In this document: positions 17,215-25,597 of the stretch, piece by piece
How positions within the stretch are numbered: the stretch's first letter is position 1
Layout: every line of letters begins with the position of its first letter
Made by a program: the position numbers and the translations under genes
NCBI GenBank assembly: GCA_017941705.1
Contig: JAGAVX010000086.1
Span: forward strand, 1 to 46,897
From: Atopobiaceae bacterium
Lineage (GTDB): Bacteria; Actinomycetota; Coriobacteriia; Coriobacteriales; Atopobiaceae
Length of the DNA stretch: 46,897 bases
Direction: 5' to 3'
Notes under the pieces: model-generated
What the model saw: the letters and a program-made list of their open reading frames with translations, nothing else
Database searches by the model: none
Told to the model about the DNA's origin: nothing

Positions 17215-17681
17215 GGTGGCTAGGTAACTTTTGTATGCGCGTTTTTAGCAGACGTTTGGAAAAGGCACCTACAAGCTTCTTTGTATGCGCGTTTCTGACC
17301 CAAATCTGGATGGTGTGATTTGCCGAGTCTCAAAAAGTGCATACAAAGCTTCCAAAGGGCTTCAGGGATGCTGAATTGACACCTACGATTTGCTATGTAT
17401 GTACTTGCGCTCAAGCGGGCAGTTGAGCTCAACGCTGTAGCCGAGGAAAACTACGTCTCGGGAGCCGTCGCCAAAAGACAGCTATTGGTAGGTACATACG
17501 ATTCGTTTTGTTGGTGCCTCAGATGGCCGAAATAAGGTCGATTATCGTTTCGTATGCATTTCTATAGTTCTCAATTTGGTACATCGTTCTCAGAGCGCTC
17601 AATTTGCGCATACAAAGCAACTTGTAGGTGCGTTTCTTAGACACCTCCGAAAAAAGCGCTGACAAAGTATGGACCGTGCAG
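17215..17681. repeat. Array A: eight 10-6-10 dyads in mirror-symmetric spacing
   Basis: Gene-free DNA between the converging UbiB and GT-B-like genes. Half-sites of the form GCRCMTACAA and its complement TTGTAKGYGC, 6 nt apart, recur. Left halves start at 17215 (decayed), 17265, 17337, 17379, 17492, 17534 (decayed), 17606 and 17656; right halves lie 16 nt further on. Steps are 50-72-42-113-42-72-50, symmetric about the centre. The outer half of each end dyad is decayed. Read as right-half to next left-half, the same DNA makes seven hairpins joined by 6-nt linkers; the second encloses a further CAAATC/GATTTG stem. The enlarged centre (17405-17491) has its own stems GCTCAA/TTGAGC and CCGAG/CTCGG. 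Confidence 0.85.
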
Positions 17682-17730
17682 TGCTAAGCCTGTTCGCAGC
17701 CGTTCACGTGCGAAGACGTTTTCAATAGAA

Positions 17731-17760
17731 CGACGGCCGACGCATACCGGTCGACCGTCG
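17731..17760 (-). terminator. Probable terminator of the GT-B-like gene
   Basis: CGACGG (17731-17736) pairs with CCGTCG (17755-17760), with an inner GAC/GTC extension. It lies about 35-60 nt beyond the minus-strand stop at 17793 and is followed on that strand by a TTCTATT stretch. Moderate terminator. Confidence 0.5.
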
Positions 17761-17792
17761 CTATTGCGCAGTGTCTTGCTTTTGGGCGTTAG

Positions 17793-19319
17793 CTAGCGAA
17801 TCCCGTTCACGGCAAGGTCAATGACCTTGTAGGCTCCATCGTAGATGCCGATGCGATTTGCCGCCTCGATGTTGTCGCACATGAAGGCGACAAGCTCACG
17901 GTCTAACTGGAATGAGTCGATCATCGCGAGCACCTCCTCGGTGTCGTCAATCTCATATGTACCGTCACCGACCTCGGCGGCGCGGATGGCTCCCCAGGCC
18001 TCATGACCGCCCACACGATGGATCATGAGCTTGGGTACCGGATAGAACGAGAACTCGCTTGGCTTTGTCACGAGCACGTCACAGCAGCGCATGAGCAGGT
18101 TGGAAGAGTACACAGCTGAGAAGATGTCTGAATCGCAGAATGCGTGCACGCCTGTCAGGGGTCCGTCGAGTGCCTTCCCCGCAAGTGCGGCTACCTCGGC
18201 GAAGTTGTCAAAATGAGTTTGAGCGACACCCCTGAGCTCCTCGATGTCTTTGAGCAGGCCCTCCCATACGTTGTGATGGTCACCCACGTTGACGAGCAGC
18301 GTTGCCTGCTCGGTTCGGACGTAGGGCAGAAGCCTCCTGATGATGGCCGCGAACAGCTCGCGTTGCGCACCCGCACCGCCCACGCTGATGAGGTATCTGA
18401 TGGGGCCTCCGCCCATAAGGCGCGCGCGGCGCGCCTGGCAGTCATGGCCGATGTTGGATACGAGCTCGTGGTCAATGTAGTGGCCCGTGTACACGAGACT
18501 ATCGAGTGGCATAGGTTTGAGCTGGTGTTTCGCCATGCCTCGAAGCTGATGGTATCCAAGGTAACTGCTCGGGGTCTGCACGGTGTGAATGGCTCCCTCG
18601 GCAAGATGCAGCGCCATCGGCCAGTTGTCGGGGATGGCGTTGACCACGTGGGTGAGGCCGGCGTGCACGGCAGCCTGTGCTGGCCAGACGTGCGTTCCCA
18701 CATATGGCACGTCCTTGGGAAGGTCGTTGAAAATGGGAACGCAAAGCTCGGCATTCATCTGGTCGCCGGCGTTGTACGACAGCTTGCGGAAGCCCTCGGA
18801 GTTGAGAGGCTCCCAGTAGAGACGGTTAAAGAGGCCCACCCTCTGGGAGAGGCGCGACCCCATCGAGTACAGGTCGTTCTGATAGGCGATGACCTTGGAT
18901 CCCGTGGTTTGATCAAACGATGCGAGGTCAAGCCAGTAGGGAGTGTAGCCCATGGCATGCGCGGCACTTGCCATGGCCATCGAGATGCGATAGTGGCCAA
19001 AGCCCATGCGGATGTTGCCAACCACGACTGGGGCGCCGTTGGCACCTTCGACCGTGCATGCCGTGGCGGCGGGGGTGCCTGCCGCCTGCGCGTCTGCAGC
19101 GAGGTCGAGCGCGCTCCCATCGTGTGACATGACGAGGTTGCGGACGCCCAGCGCCTCGCCGATGACGGGCACATCGGCGCTGGCAAGGTGATAGACGGCT
19201 TGCGAGTCGTCCCCAAAGCGCTTGACGAACCCCTCCCTCGCCTTGACTGCCTTGCGATAGGTGCGCTTGTCCTGTGGGTTGCCAAAGGCGCTCTTTGCAC
19301 GGTCGTTGGTGACGCTCAT
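17793..19319 (-). CDS. GT-B-fold glycosyltransferase-like protein (MurG/MGDG-synthase type), uncharacterised
   Basis: A 508-residue protein. After a 95-residue lead it shows VVVGNIRMGFGHYRISMAMASAAHAMG (98-124), close to the GxGHxR loop that opens the N-terminal Rossmann domain of MurG/diacylglycerol glycosyltransferases. A second half opens with RYLISVGGAGAQRELFAAII (about 300) and has TKPSEFSFYPVPKLMIHRVGGHEAWGAIRAAEVGDGT (about 435-470), resembling the nucleotide-sugar/acceptor loop KPG..E..A...P of that clan. Function is inferred; it could be a lipid or glycan glycosyltransferase. ATG at 19319 follows AAGGAGAAG. It is divergent from the TetR gene with a 37-bp palindrome between, so TetR control is likely. 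The longer upstream open frame overlaps TetR and is not used. Confidence 0.7.
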   Translation of the reverse strand: MSVTNDRAKSAFGNPQDKRTYRKAVKAREGFVKRFGDDSQAVYHLASADVPVIGEALGVRNLVMSHDGSALDLAADAQAAGTPAATACTVEGANGAPVVVGNIRMGFGHYRISMAMASAAHAMGYTPYWLDLASFDQTTGSKVIAYQNDLYSMGSRLSQRVGLFNRLYWEPLNSEGFRKLSYNAGDQMNAELCVPIFNDLPKDVPYVGTHVWPAQAAVHAGLTHVVNAIPDNWPMALHLAEGAIHTVQTPSSYLGYHQLRGMAKHQLKPMPLDSLVYTGHYIDHELVSNIGHDCQARRARLMGGGPIRYLISVGGAGAQRELFAAIIRRLLPYVRTEQATLLVNVGDHHNVWEGLLKDIEELRGVAQTHFDNFAEVAALAGKALDGPLTGVHAFCDSDIFSAVYSSNLLMRCCDVLVTKPSEFSFYPVPKLMIHRVGGHEAWGAIRAAEVGDGTYEIDDTEEVLAMIDSFQLDRELVAFMCDNIEAANRIGIYDGAYKVIDLAVNGIR

Positions 19320-19349
19320 CCTACTTCTCCTTGACTCGCTCATGTAATG

Positions 19350-19386
19350 TGATAGTTTGACTATCAGATTGATAGTCAAACTATCA
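19350..19386. promoter_or_regulatory. 37-bp palindromic operator between divergent genes
   Basis: Two perfect 17-bp arms, TGATAGTTTGACTATCA (19350-19366) and its complement (19370-19386), flank a 3-nt centre. Each arm is itself dyadic (TGATAGT/ACTATCA), so two repressor dimers could bind. Placed 31 nt from the GT-B-like start and 39 nt from the TetR start, it is a strong candidate for a TetR autoregulatory operator controlling both directions. Confidence 0.85.
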
Positions 19387-19424
19387 AACACGTACGGGAC
19401 AGTCAAGAAGGGAGGGTGGGTGAT

Positions 19425-20108
19425 ATGGCAAACGGTAGCGCGATTCCAGCGGGCAGCCCCGCCACGCCTGCAGCTCTTGCCCTCGCTGCCACGGCTGTGG
19501 ACACCCATGCCATCGAGTGTGCCTCGAAGCTCTTTCTTGAGCGTGGCATAGATGCAGTGAAGATGACCGACATTGCGGAGGCGGCCGGCATGGGTGTGGC
19601 GACGCTCTATCGCCACTTCTCCACCAAGGCGGCAATCGCTCTGGCCGCCTCCATGCGCATGCTTGAGAATCTGCTCGATGAGTATGCGGCAATCGTCTCG
19701 TCCGAGGCGTACCGGCAGCTGGATGGGGCAAGCCGTCTTGAGTTGCTGCTTTCGACCTACTGCGACCAGTACGTGTACCAGACAGGCTTCGCGGCGTTCA
19801 TTGACGAGCTCGACCGTCTCATTCTGGCTGGTGCGGTGAGTGCGGACGCGGTCCTGTCGTACACGAGGATGCTTGCGTCGACATACCCGCACTTCGAGGC
19901 GGCCTACGAGCAGGGCTGCATGGACGGGTCAATCGTGCGGCGCGTCGACTTCGAGCTTTTCTACCGCACGGTCGCGCATGCGCTCATGAGCGTGGCGAGC
20001 AAGCTCTCCAGAGGCGAGGTGCTACCATCGGACGATTTCTCTGCCAGCAGGAACGAGTTGGACTGTCTGGTGGAAATGGCGATTCGGTCGCTGCGAGTCA
20101 AAGGCTAG
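19425..20108 (+). CDS. TetR-family transcriptional regulator
   Basis: A 227-residue regulator with the TetR DNA-binding domain near residues 25-72 (ASKLFLERGIDAVKMTDIAEAAGMGVATLYRHFSTKAAI) and an all-helical ligand/dimer domain after it. ATG at 19425 lies 9 nt after AAGGGAGG; an in-frame GTG 9 nt earlier is too close to the ribosome site. It is first in a run of plus-strand genes (symporter, alpha-galactosidase, galK) and divergent from the GT-B-like gene. Ligand unknown; a galactoside or glycolipid-related signal is only a guess from neighbours. Confidence 0.92.
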   Translation: MANGSAIPAGSPATPAALALAATAVDTHAIECASKLFLERGIDAVKMTDIAEAAGMGVATLYRHFSTKAAIALAASMRMLENLLDEYAAIVSSEAYRQLDGASRLELLLSTYCDQYVYQTGFAAFIDELDRLILAGAVSADAVLSYTRMLASTYPHFEAAYEQGCMDGSIVRRVDFELFYRTVAHALMSVASKLSRGEVLPSDDFSASRNELDCLVEMAIRSLRVKG

Positions 20109-20144
20109 GGAATGCCCCAAGGGGCTGGATAAGGAGTTGAAGGT

Positions 20145-21509
20145 ATGGAGAAGAAGCTTGCACCGGCAAAGGTTCTGCGTAACTTTGCCATCGGGCAGCT
20201 GGGGTGGGCCATTCTGTCGGGAGTGGTCACCAACTGGCTCGTTTATTTCTACATGCCCAGCGACCAGATGGTTGCCGGAGGCTGGCCACTGTTCATCACC
20301 CAAGGCATCGTCTTTGCGGGCATGACCGTCATCGGCCTTATTACGGCGCTGTGCCGGCTGGTCGACGGGTTCATCGACCCCTTCATCGCCTCGAAATCCG
20401 ACTCGCTCGACGACCCCGAGGGTCGGCGCATTCCCTTTATGAAGCGTGCCGCGATCCCCTTTGGCATCATGGCGGTGGTGGTGTTCACCGTGCCGTGCCT
20501 CGGCGGCGAGCTCTTCAATGACGTTGCGCTGCTCGTGTGCCTGGTGGCGTTCTATGTGACGCTGTCGCTGTACTGTACGCCCTTCAATGCCCTGATCCCC
20601 GAGCTTGGTCGCACGCAGGAGCTGCGCGTGAACCTCTCGACCTACATCTCGGTCACCTTCTTCATCGGCACCGCCGTCGCCTACCTCGTGCCCAACATCG
20701 CCGGCCTCTTCGAGGCCTCGCTGGGCGGCGCGATGGCCTACCGCGTGACCATTGCCATCCTTTCCGTCATTGCCATCGTGTGCATGCTCGTCCCCGCCTA
20801 CACCATCGACGAGAACCTCTACGCCGAGACCGAGCCTTCCGACACTCCGATGGGCGAGTCAGTGGTCAAGACCTTCAAGAACCGCCAGTTCCAGGTGTTC
20901 GAGATCTCCGACATCCTGTACTGGGTCGCGCTCACCATGTTCCAGACCGGCATGCCCTACTACGTCACGTCGCTCATGGGTCTTCCCGATGACATGAACT
21001 TCGTGCTCTTTGCCGGGATGACGGTCATCTCGCTCGCGTTCTATGCACCCGTCAACATCCTCGCCAAGAAGCTTGGCAAGAAGCGGCTGGTCGCGTTCGC
21101 GTTCTTCTTCTACTGCATCGCGTTTGCCGTGACGACGATGTGCGGCAAGTTTGGCATCCCGCCACTGGTCTGGGGCTTTGCCGTCGCCATCCTCGCCGCC
21201 GTCCCGATGGCGGTGCTGGGCATCCTTCCGCAGGCCGTCCTGGCGGACATCGCCGAGGCCGACGCGGTGACGACCGGGGAGAATCGCGAGGGCATGTTCT
21301 ATGCTGCGCGCACCTTCTCGATGACCCTTGGGCAGTCGCTGGCAATGATCCTGTTCACCTCGATCTCCACCTTTGGCTCGGGCGATACGGGCTATCGCCT
21401 GACGGCGCTGACCGCAACCGTGTTCTGCCTTCTGGGCGGCCTGGTGTTCCTGCGCTACAACGAGCGCGCCACGATCGGTGCGATCGAGGCAGCTCGGAAG
21501 GGGGAGTAG
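20145..21509 (+). CDS. GPH-family (MelB-like) sugar:cation symporter
   Basis: A 454-residue MFS protein with about 12 hydrophobic helices. It has the GPH hallmarks: RLVDGFIDPFIASKSDSLDDPEGRRIPFMK (about 68-97), equivalent to the D..DP..G...D....GRRRP loop of MelB, and a second-half loop GENREGMFYAARTF. MelB-type proteins import melibiose, raffinose or other glycosides with Na+ or H+. ATG at 20145 follows AAGGAG by 8 nt. It is 36 nt after TetR and 3 nt before the alpha-galactosidase gene, so uptake of an alpha-galactoside is the natural reading. Confidence 0.9.
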   Translation: MEKKLAPAKVLRNFAIGQLGWAILSGVVTNWLVYFYMPSDQMVAGGWPLFITQGIVFAGMTVIGLITALCRLVDGFIDPFIASKSDSLDDPEGRRIPFMKRAAIPFGIMAVVVFTVPCLGGELFNDVALLVCLVAFYVTLSLYCTPFNALIPELGRTQELRVNLSTYISVTFFIGTAVAYLVPNIAGLFEASLGGAMAYRVTIAILSVIAIVCMLVPAYTIDENLYAETEPSDTPMGESVVKTFKNRQFQVFEISDILYWVALTMFQTGMPYYVTSLMGLPDDMNFVLFAGMTVISLAFYAPVNILAKKLGKKRLVAFAFFFYCIAFAVTTMCGKFGIPPLVWGFAVAILAAVPMAVLGILPQAVLADIAEADAVTTGENREGMFYAARTFSMTLGQSLAMILFTSISTFGSGDTGYRLTALTATVFCLLGGLVFLRYNERATIGAIEAARKGE

Positions 21510-21512
21510 GGC

Positions 21513-23120
21513 ATGTCCGAGGAGGTTTCGTATCGCGTTCGCTTTCGGCAGGGTGATGGACCCGAGCGTGAGGTGCGCGTCGACGCCTCCGGCATCGCTC
21601 GTCCGGCGGATGGCGCGCGTGATCTGGGGCTCGTGACGGTCCGCGGCAAGCACGTGCGGAGGCTGAGGATTTGTCCGCTCTCCGACACGAGCGTCAGCGT
21701 GTGCGAGGCGACGATTGCCGCCGACATCGCACATGCCGATGCGCTGCTGCTCAATGGCTACAACTCGTGGACCGACACATGGCCCCGCTCGGTGCGTGAC
21801 CGCATGCGCGGGTTGCACGGCGTCCCCCGTCGCGTCATAGACAACTGGGTGCTGGATGGCAGCGGCGACTATCGCTTTACGGTCGCCGACCATCGGGCTG
21901 GCCGACAGCACGGGTTTGGGTATGGCTATCTGCGCTACGGCAATGAGGTGCTGCTGGTGGGTTCGCTCGACGAAGACAGTGGCTTTACGACCATACGCGA
22001 GAACCTGCGCGAGAACAGCCTGCTGCTCAGCAAGGAGGTGCCCCAGCGTACGGTTGCGGCGGGGGAGACCGTCGAGCTGATCTCGTTTGCACTGTGCACC
22101 GGCGAGCTCGATGACGCAGTCTCGCACTGGCTGAGTCTGGCAGGTATCGAGCCGCGCCCCGCAGTGCCGTTGGTGGGCTTCTCAAGCTGGTACCGCCACT
22201 ACGACAAGATCGACCAGGACAAGCTCGTGCACGATCTTGACGCGATGCGCGACCTGCTCGCGAGCTGCGATCTGGGTCAGTGCCAGCTGGTCTTCCAAAT
22301 CGATGACGGCTACGCGACGGTTGGCGATTGGACCAAGCCGCATATGGATCGCTTCTCCGACGGCATGCGGGCGTTTGCGCAGCGCATCGCGGATGCGGGT
22401 ATGCTCCCGGGACTGTGGATGGCGCCCTTCGTCTGTTCGATTGACAGCGAGACGTATCGCGATCATAAGGATTGGCTGCTGCGCGACGAGGGAGGGGAGC
22501 CGGTCATGACCGGCGACCACTGGAATGGTGCCTACGCCCTTGACACGCTTAACGACGAGGTTCGTGAGCATGTGAGGCGCTCGCTTTCAACAGCAACGCG
22601 CGAGTGGGGCTACCGCCTGCTCAAGCTTGACTTTCTCTACGGTGCCTGCATGCTGCCCCACGGTGGCATGAACCGCGGCCAGCTCATGGCGGATGCCATC
22701 GACCTGATGCGTTCGTCGGTGCCCGATGACGTGCTGTTCGACCTGTGCGGCGTGCCGCTCTCGTCGGCGATGGGGCGTACCGAGTACTGTCGCATCGGCT
22801 GTGACGTCGGGCTGGATTGGGACGACGTTCCGTGGATGCGCCTGCTGCATCGCGAGCGTGTGAGCACCAAGCGAAGCCTGGCAAACACGAGAGGTCGCGC
22901 ACACCTAGACGGTCGTGCGTTTCGCAACGATCCGGATGTATTTTTCCTGCGCCACGATGTACGCTTAACCGATGGGCAGCGCAAAGATCTCATTTATGCT
23001 GACGCGACGCTAGGGGGCATGTTCCTGACCTCCGATGATGTGTCCGCTTGGGGAGAGAAGCAGCGAGAGGCATACAGGAGCGCGTTGACCTTGTTCACGG
23101 GAAGGAATCATAGGGGGTAG
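21513..23120 (+). CDS. Alpha-galactosidase (GH36-like, clan GH-D)
   Basis: A 535-residue glycoside hydrolase without a signal peptide, so it acts on imported sugar. An N-terminal beta-rich part (to about 215) precedes a TIM barrel opening with VGFSSWYRHY. Barrel motifs are FQIDDGYA, LPGLWMAPF, the nucleophile D373 in KLDFLYG and the probable acid/base D431 in RIGCDVGLDW, all as in clan GH-D. It releases galactose from alpha-1,6 galactosides such as melibiose. The length is shorter than typical 700-residue GH36 enzymes, closer to compact GH36 subgroups. It is packed between symporter and galactokinase with 3-nt gaps on both sides. Confidence 0.88.
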   Translation: MSEEVSYRVRFRQGDGPEREVRVDASGIARPADGARDLGLVTVRGKHVRRLRICPLSDTSVSVCEATIAADIAHADALLLNGYNSWTDTWPRSVRDRMRGLHGVPRRVIDNWVLDGSGDYRFTVADHRAGRQHGFGYGYLRYGNEVLLVGSLDEDSGFTTIRENLRENSLLLSKEVPQRTVAAGETVELISFALCTGELDDAVSHWLSLAGIEPRPAVPLVGFSSWYRHYDKIDQDKLVHDLDAMRDLLASCDLGQCQLVFQIDDGYATVGDWTKPHMDRFSDGMRAFAQRIADAGMLPGLWMAPFVCSIDSETYRDHKDWLLRDEGGEPVMTGDHWNGAYALDTLNDEVREHVRRSLSTATREWGYRLLKLDFLYGACMLPHGGMNRGQLMADAIDLMRSSVPDDVLFDLCGVPLSSAMGRTEYCRIGCDVGLDWDDVPWMRLLHRERVSTKRSLANTRGRAHLDGRAFRNDPDVFFLRHDVRLTDGQRKDLIYADATLGGMFLTSDDVSAWGEKQREAYRSALTLFTGRNHRG

Positions 23121-23123
23121 TCG

Positions 23124-24317
23124 ATGGACGCCAAAGAGTTCGACACACTGCGTTCGGTGCTTGAGTCTTTTGAGGGTGGCCTCGCCGGGGAGAAAGTGCT
23201 TTGCGTCAGGGCTCCGGGACGTACCGAGATTGCTGGCAACCATACCGACCACGAGGGCGGGCACGTCATTGCGGCGGCGCTCGACCGCTATGTGTTCGGC
23301 ATCTTCAGGCCCAACGGGCGCATGGTGGCGCGCGTCAAGAGCGAGGGCTACGATGCGATCGAGGTCGATCTGACCTCGATGGATCCGCGTGACGAGGAGA
23401 AGGGCACGACCGCGGCGCTGGTTCGCGGACTTGCGGCGTGTGTCGCCGAGCAGGGCTATGAGGTGGCGGGCTTTGACGCGGCCATCAGGAGCGACGTTCC
23501 TGCAGGAAGCGGCCTGTCGAGTTCGGCCGCGTTCGAGCTCCTCATTGCGCGGGCGCTGAGCGGCCTTTGGGCAAACGGGGAGCTGTCGCGCGAGAGCTTG
23601 GCGTTGATGTCGCAGCGCGCCGAGCGCGAGTGGTTTGGCAAGCCCTGTGGCCTCATGGACCAGGCGGCCGTTGCTCTTGGCGGCGTGCAGTTCATGTCGT
23701 TCGCCGATCCCGGTTCGCTCGAGGCTGAGTCGATCGACTTCGACTTCTCGGAGCACGGCTACGGAATCTGCCTGGTCGCCGTGGGCAGCAGCCACGCCGA
23801 CCTGATCGATGAGTATGCGGCCGTCCCCGGTGAGATGCAGGCGATTGCACGCGCCTGTGGCGCCGAGAGACTTGGCGACGTACTCGAATGCAACTTTGCC
23901 GAGCAGATGCCCGAGCTTCGTGAGCTCTACGGCGACCGTGCGGTGCTGCGTGCCATCCATTACTTCCGCGAGGAGCGGCTGGTCAAGGGTAGGGTCCAGG
24001 CGCTCAAGTCTGGCGACATCGCATCGTTCTTGCACCTGACGCACCTGTCGGGCGTAAGCTCTGGCATGTACCTTCAGAACGTCTCTCTTTGGGGCGCTGA
24101 GCAGCCCGCCATGATTGCTCTTGCGGCTGCAGATGAGATGCTAACTGACAAGGGCGTGTCACGCATCCACGGCGGTGGCTTTGGAGGCACGATTCAGGCG
24201 TTCGTCCCCACCGACGTAATCGCATCCTTCACCAAGGGCATGGAGCATCTCTTTGGTCCCGGAAGCTGCGAGGCATACGGCATTGATCACGAGGGCGTCA
24301 CCGCCGAATGGCTCTAG
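23124..24317 (+). CDS. galK: Galactokinase
   Basis: A 397-residue GHMP kinase that phosphorylates galactose to galactose-1-phosphate, first step of the Leloir pathway. Visible motifs are the galactokinase signature GRTEIAGNHTDHEGG (about 33-47), the ATP-binding PAGSGLSSSAA (about 129-139) and the C-terminal GHMP motif HGGGFGGT (about 353-360). ATG at 23124 follows AGGGGG. It closes the TetR-symporter-alpha-galactosidase operon: imported galactoside is split and its galactose phosphorylated here. galT and galE are not in the window. A strong terminator follows at 24372-24398. Confidence 0.96.
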   Translation: MDAKEFDTLRSVLESFEGGLAGEKVLCVRAPGRTEIAGNHTDHEGGHVIAAALDRYVFGIFRPNGRMVARVKSEGYDAIEVDLTSMDPRDEEKGTTAALVRGLAACVAEQGYEVAGFDAAIRSDVPAGSGLSSSAAFELLIARALSGLWANGELSRESLALMSQRAEREWFGKPCGLMDQAAVALGGVQFMSFADPGSLEAESIDFDFSEHGYGICLVAVGSSHADLIDEYAAVPGEMQAIARACGAERLGDVLECNFAEQMPELRELYGDRAVLRAIHYFREERLVKGRVQALKSGDIASFLHLTHLSGVSSGMYLQNVSLWGAEQPAMIALAAADEMLTDKGVSRIHGGGFGGTIQAFVPTDVIASFTKGMEHLFGPGSCEAYGIDHEGVTAEWL

Positions 24318-24371
24318 CGGGGCCTTGCGGTTGATGAATTCGCCTGCCTGATCGACGTGCTTCACACATAA

Positions 24372-24402
24372 AGCCACCCCCAACGATTGGGGGTGGCTCT
24401 TT
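24372..24402. terminator. Bidirectional intrinsic terminator
   Basis: A 12-bp perfect stem, AGCCACCCCCAA (24372-24383) with its complement at 24387-24398 and a 3-nt loop, followed by CTTTT. It lies between the converging galK and cyclophilin genes and serves both. Confidence 0.92.
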
Positions 24403-24423
24403 TCATTTCATCCGTTTGCTGAG

Positions 24424-25134
24424 CTAGTCGTCCATGCGTATTGAGGTGATGCGTGGCTGGTCCTGTGGGGCGACAGTGCCGTTCTCGTCTTGCACGGGCG
24501 TAGTCGTGGCTATGGCATCGACGATGTCCATCCCCTCGGTGACCTTGCCAAATGCGGCATACTGGCCGTCGAGATGGCTTGCGTCCTCGTGCATGATGAA
24601 GAACTGTGAACTTGCTGAGTCGTAGTCCTGGGAGCGAGCCATCGATATGACTCCGCGCTTATGCTGAATCGCGTTGACGACGCCGTTCTCGATGAACTCG
24701 CCCTTGATGCTTCGGTCGGAACCGCCCGCCCCCGTCCCCTGGGGGTCACCACCCTGGATCATGAATCCGGCAATGATGCGGTGGAAGGTGAGCCCGTCGT
24801 AGAACTTGTCGTTTGCGAGCTGGGCGAAGTTGCTCACTGTGATGGGCGTGTTGTTGGCGTTGAGCTCGAGCTTGATGGCGCCATAGTTCTCGACCTCGAT
24901 GGTCGCGTGATGAATGCCCTTGTCAAAGCCATTGTCAAGAGGCTCGGTGATGACGCTCGAATCCACCTGGGCTGTGGCGTCTGTAGACTCGCTGGAACTC
25001 TCGCTGGTCGAACTCTCCGAGGTGCCTTCGGATTGGGGGATGGTGTCTGCTCCCCCGCAACCGTAAAGTGCAAGGGATGCGAGGATACCCATCGAGGTGC
25101 CCAGAAATGTTCGACGTGTAATAGGTGATGGCAT
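24424..25134 (-). CDS. Cyclophilin-type peptidyl-prolyl cis-trans isomerase, lipoprotein
   Basis: A 236-residue protein. The N-terminus has twin arginines (RRTFLG, 7-12), a hydrophobic stretch and a lipobox LYGC with Cys26, so export and lipid anchoring on the cell surface is likely, possibly by Tat. A Ser/Thr/Glu-rich linker (about 35-60) leads to a single cyclophilin domain with FHRIIAGFMIQGGDPQGTGAGG, the active-site Arg in FHRI, FFIMHEDASHLDG and FGKVTEGMDIVD. It catalyses proline isomerisation in folding of exported proteins. ATG at 25134 follows GGAGA. Monocistronic; shares a terminator with galK. Confidence 0.93.
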   Translation of the reverse strand: MPSPITRRTFLGTSMGILASLALYGCGGADTIPQSEGTSESSTSESSSESTDATAQVDSSVITEPLDNGFDKGIHHATIEVENYGAIKLELNANNTPITVSNFAQLANDKFYDGLTFHRIIAGFMIQGGDPQGTGAGGSDRSIKGEFIENGVVNAIQHKRGVISMARSQDYDSASSQFFIMHEDASHLDGQYAAFGKVTEGMDIVDAIATTTPVQDENGTVAPQDQPRITSIRMDD

Positions 25135-25335
25135 GGTGTCTCCATTGCTGCATTTGTACTTCCTTTATCAAAGGATACCCAGCCGTCATGTAAGGTTTGC
25201 AATCAAACGGACATGATTGCCCAACGGTCGAAGGGTGTCCGACGAGCGCATGGAGGTATGGGAAGCCTGTGGGGGAGTGGTGAGGATTAGGTGAAGCTAG
25301 CCGGTCTGGGGTGACGGCGGGTTTCGCCATTCTGT

Positions 25336-25597
25336 GGCTGGCGAACCACATTGTGGTGCTGGCGCCCCACCATGCTGGGGACTTAGGCCCCAGATGTATC
25401 AGAGCGGGGCTGTGGAACCCCGTCATGACAGGCAGAGTATGGGCTTGCGGTCACAGCCGACTCATCTACCTGCGGATTTATAAGGTGAATACCTAGGGAC
25501 CTCTTCGAGATGGGGCTCTAGAACCCCAAAGTGATGCACTGGGGTTTCAGCACCCCGCCGTGATGGGGTTCATGCACTACAACATGCAGCTGACAGC
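25336..25597. repeat. Array C1: regular stem-loop array upstream of nuclease-like gene
   Basis: Part of a 681-nt gene-free stretch (25135-25815). 4-bp C/G stems close alternating loops of 13 and 8 nt with 8-nt linkers. Units start at 25336 (decayed), 25365, 25388, 25418 and 25442, then a centre, then 25500, 25524, 25553 and 25577 (decayed). Examples: CCCC/GGGG around ACCATGCT (25365-25380) and around a 13-nt loop (25524-25544). Loops often contain ATG. The centre (25459-25481) has CTCATCTACCTGC and ATTTATAA, shared with array C2. Offsets from CTCATC at 25461 (-125, -96, -43, +39, +63, +92, +116) equal those in C2. The remaining DNA to 25815 shows only a small GATGC/GCATC dyad (25682-25697). 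Confidence 0.85.

Noticed and set aside
17215..17681. Array A as integron attC sites
   Set aside because: The half-site does not contain the RYYYAAC/GTTRRRY core and there is no integrase or cassette ORF.
25311..25496. 61-codon frame through array C1
   Set aside because: GTG start without ribosome site; its sequence is the translated stem-loop array.
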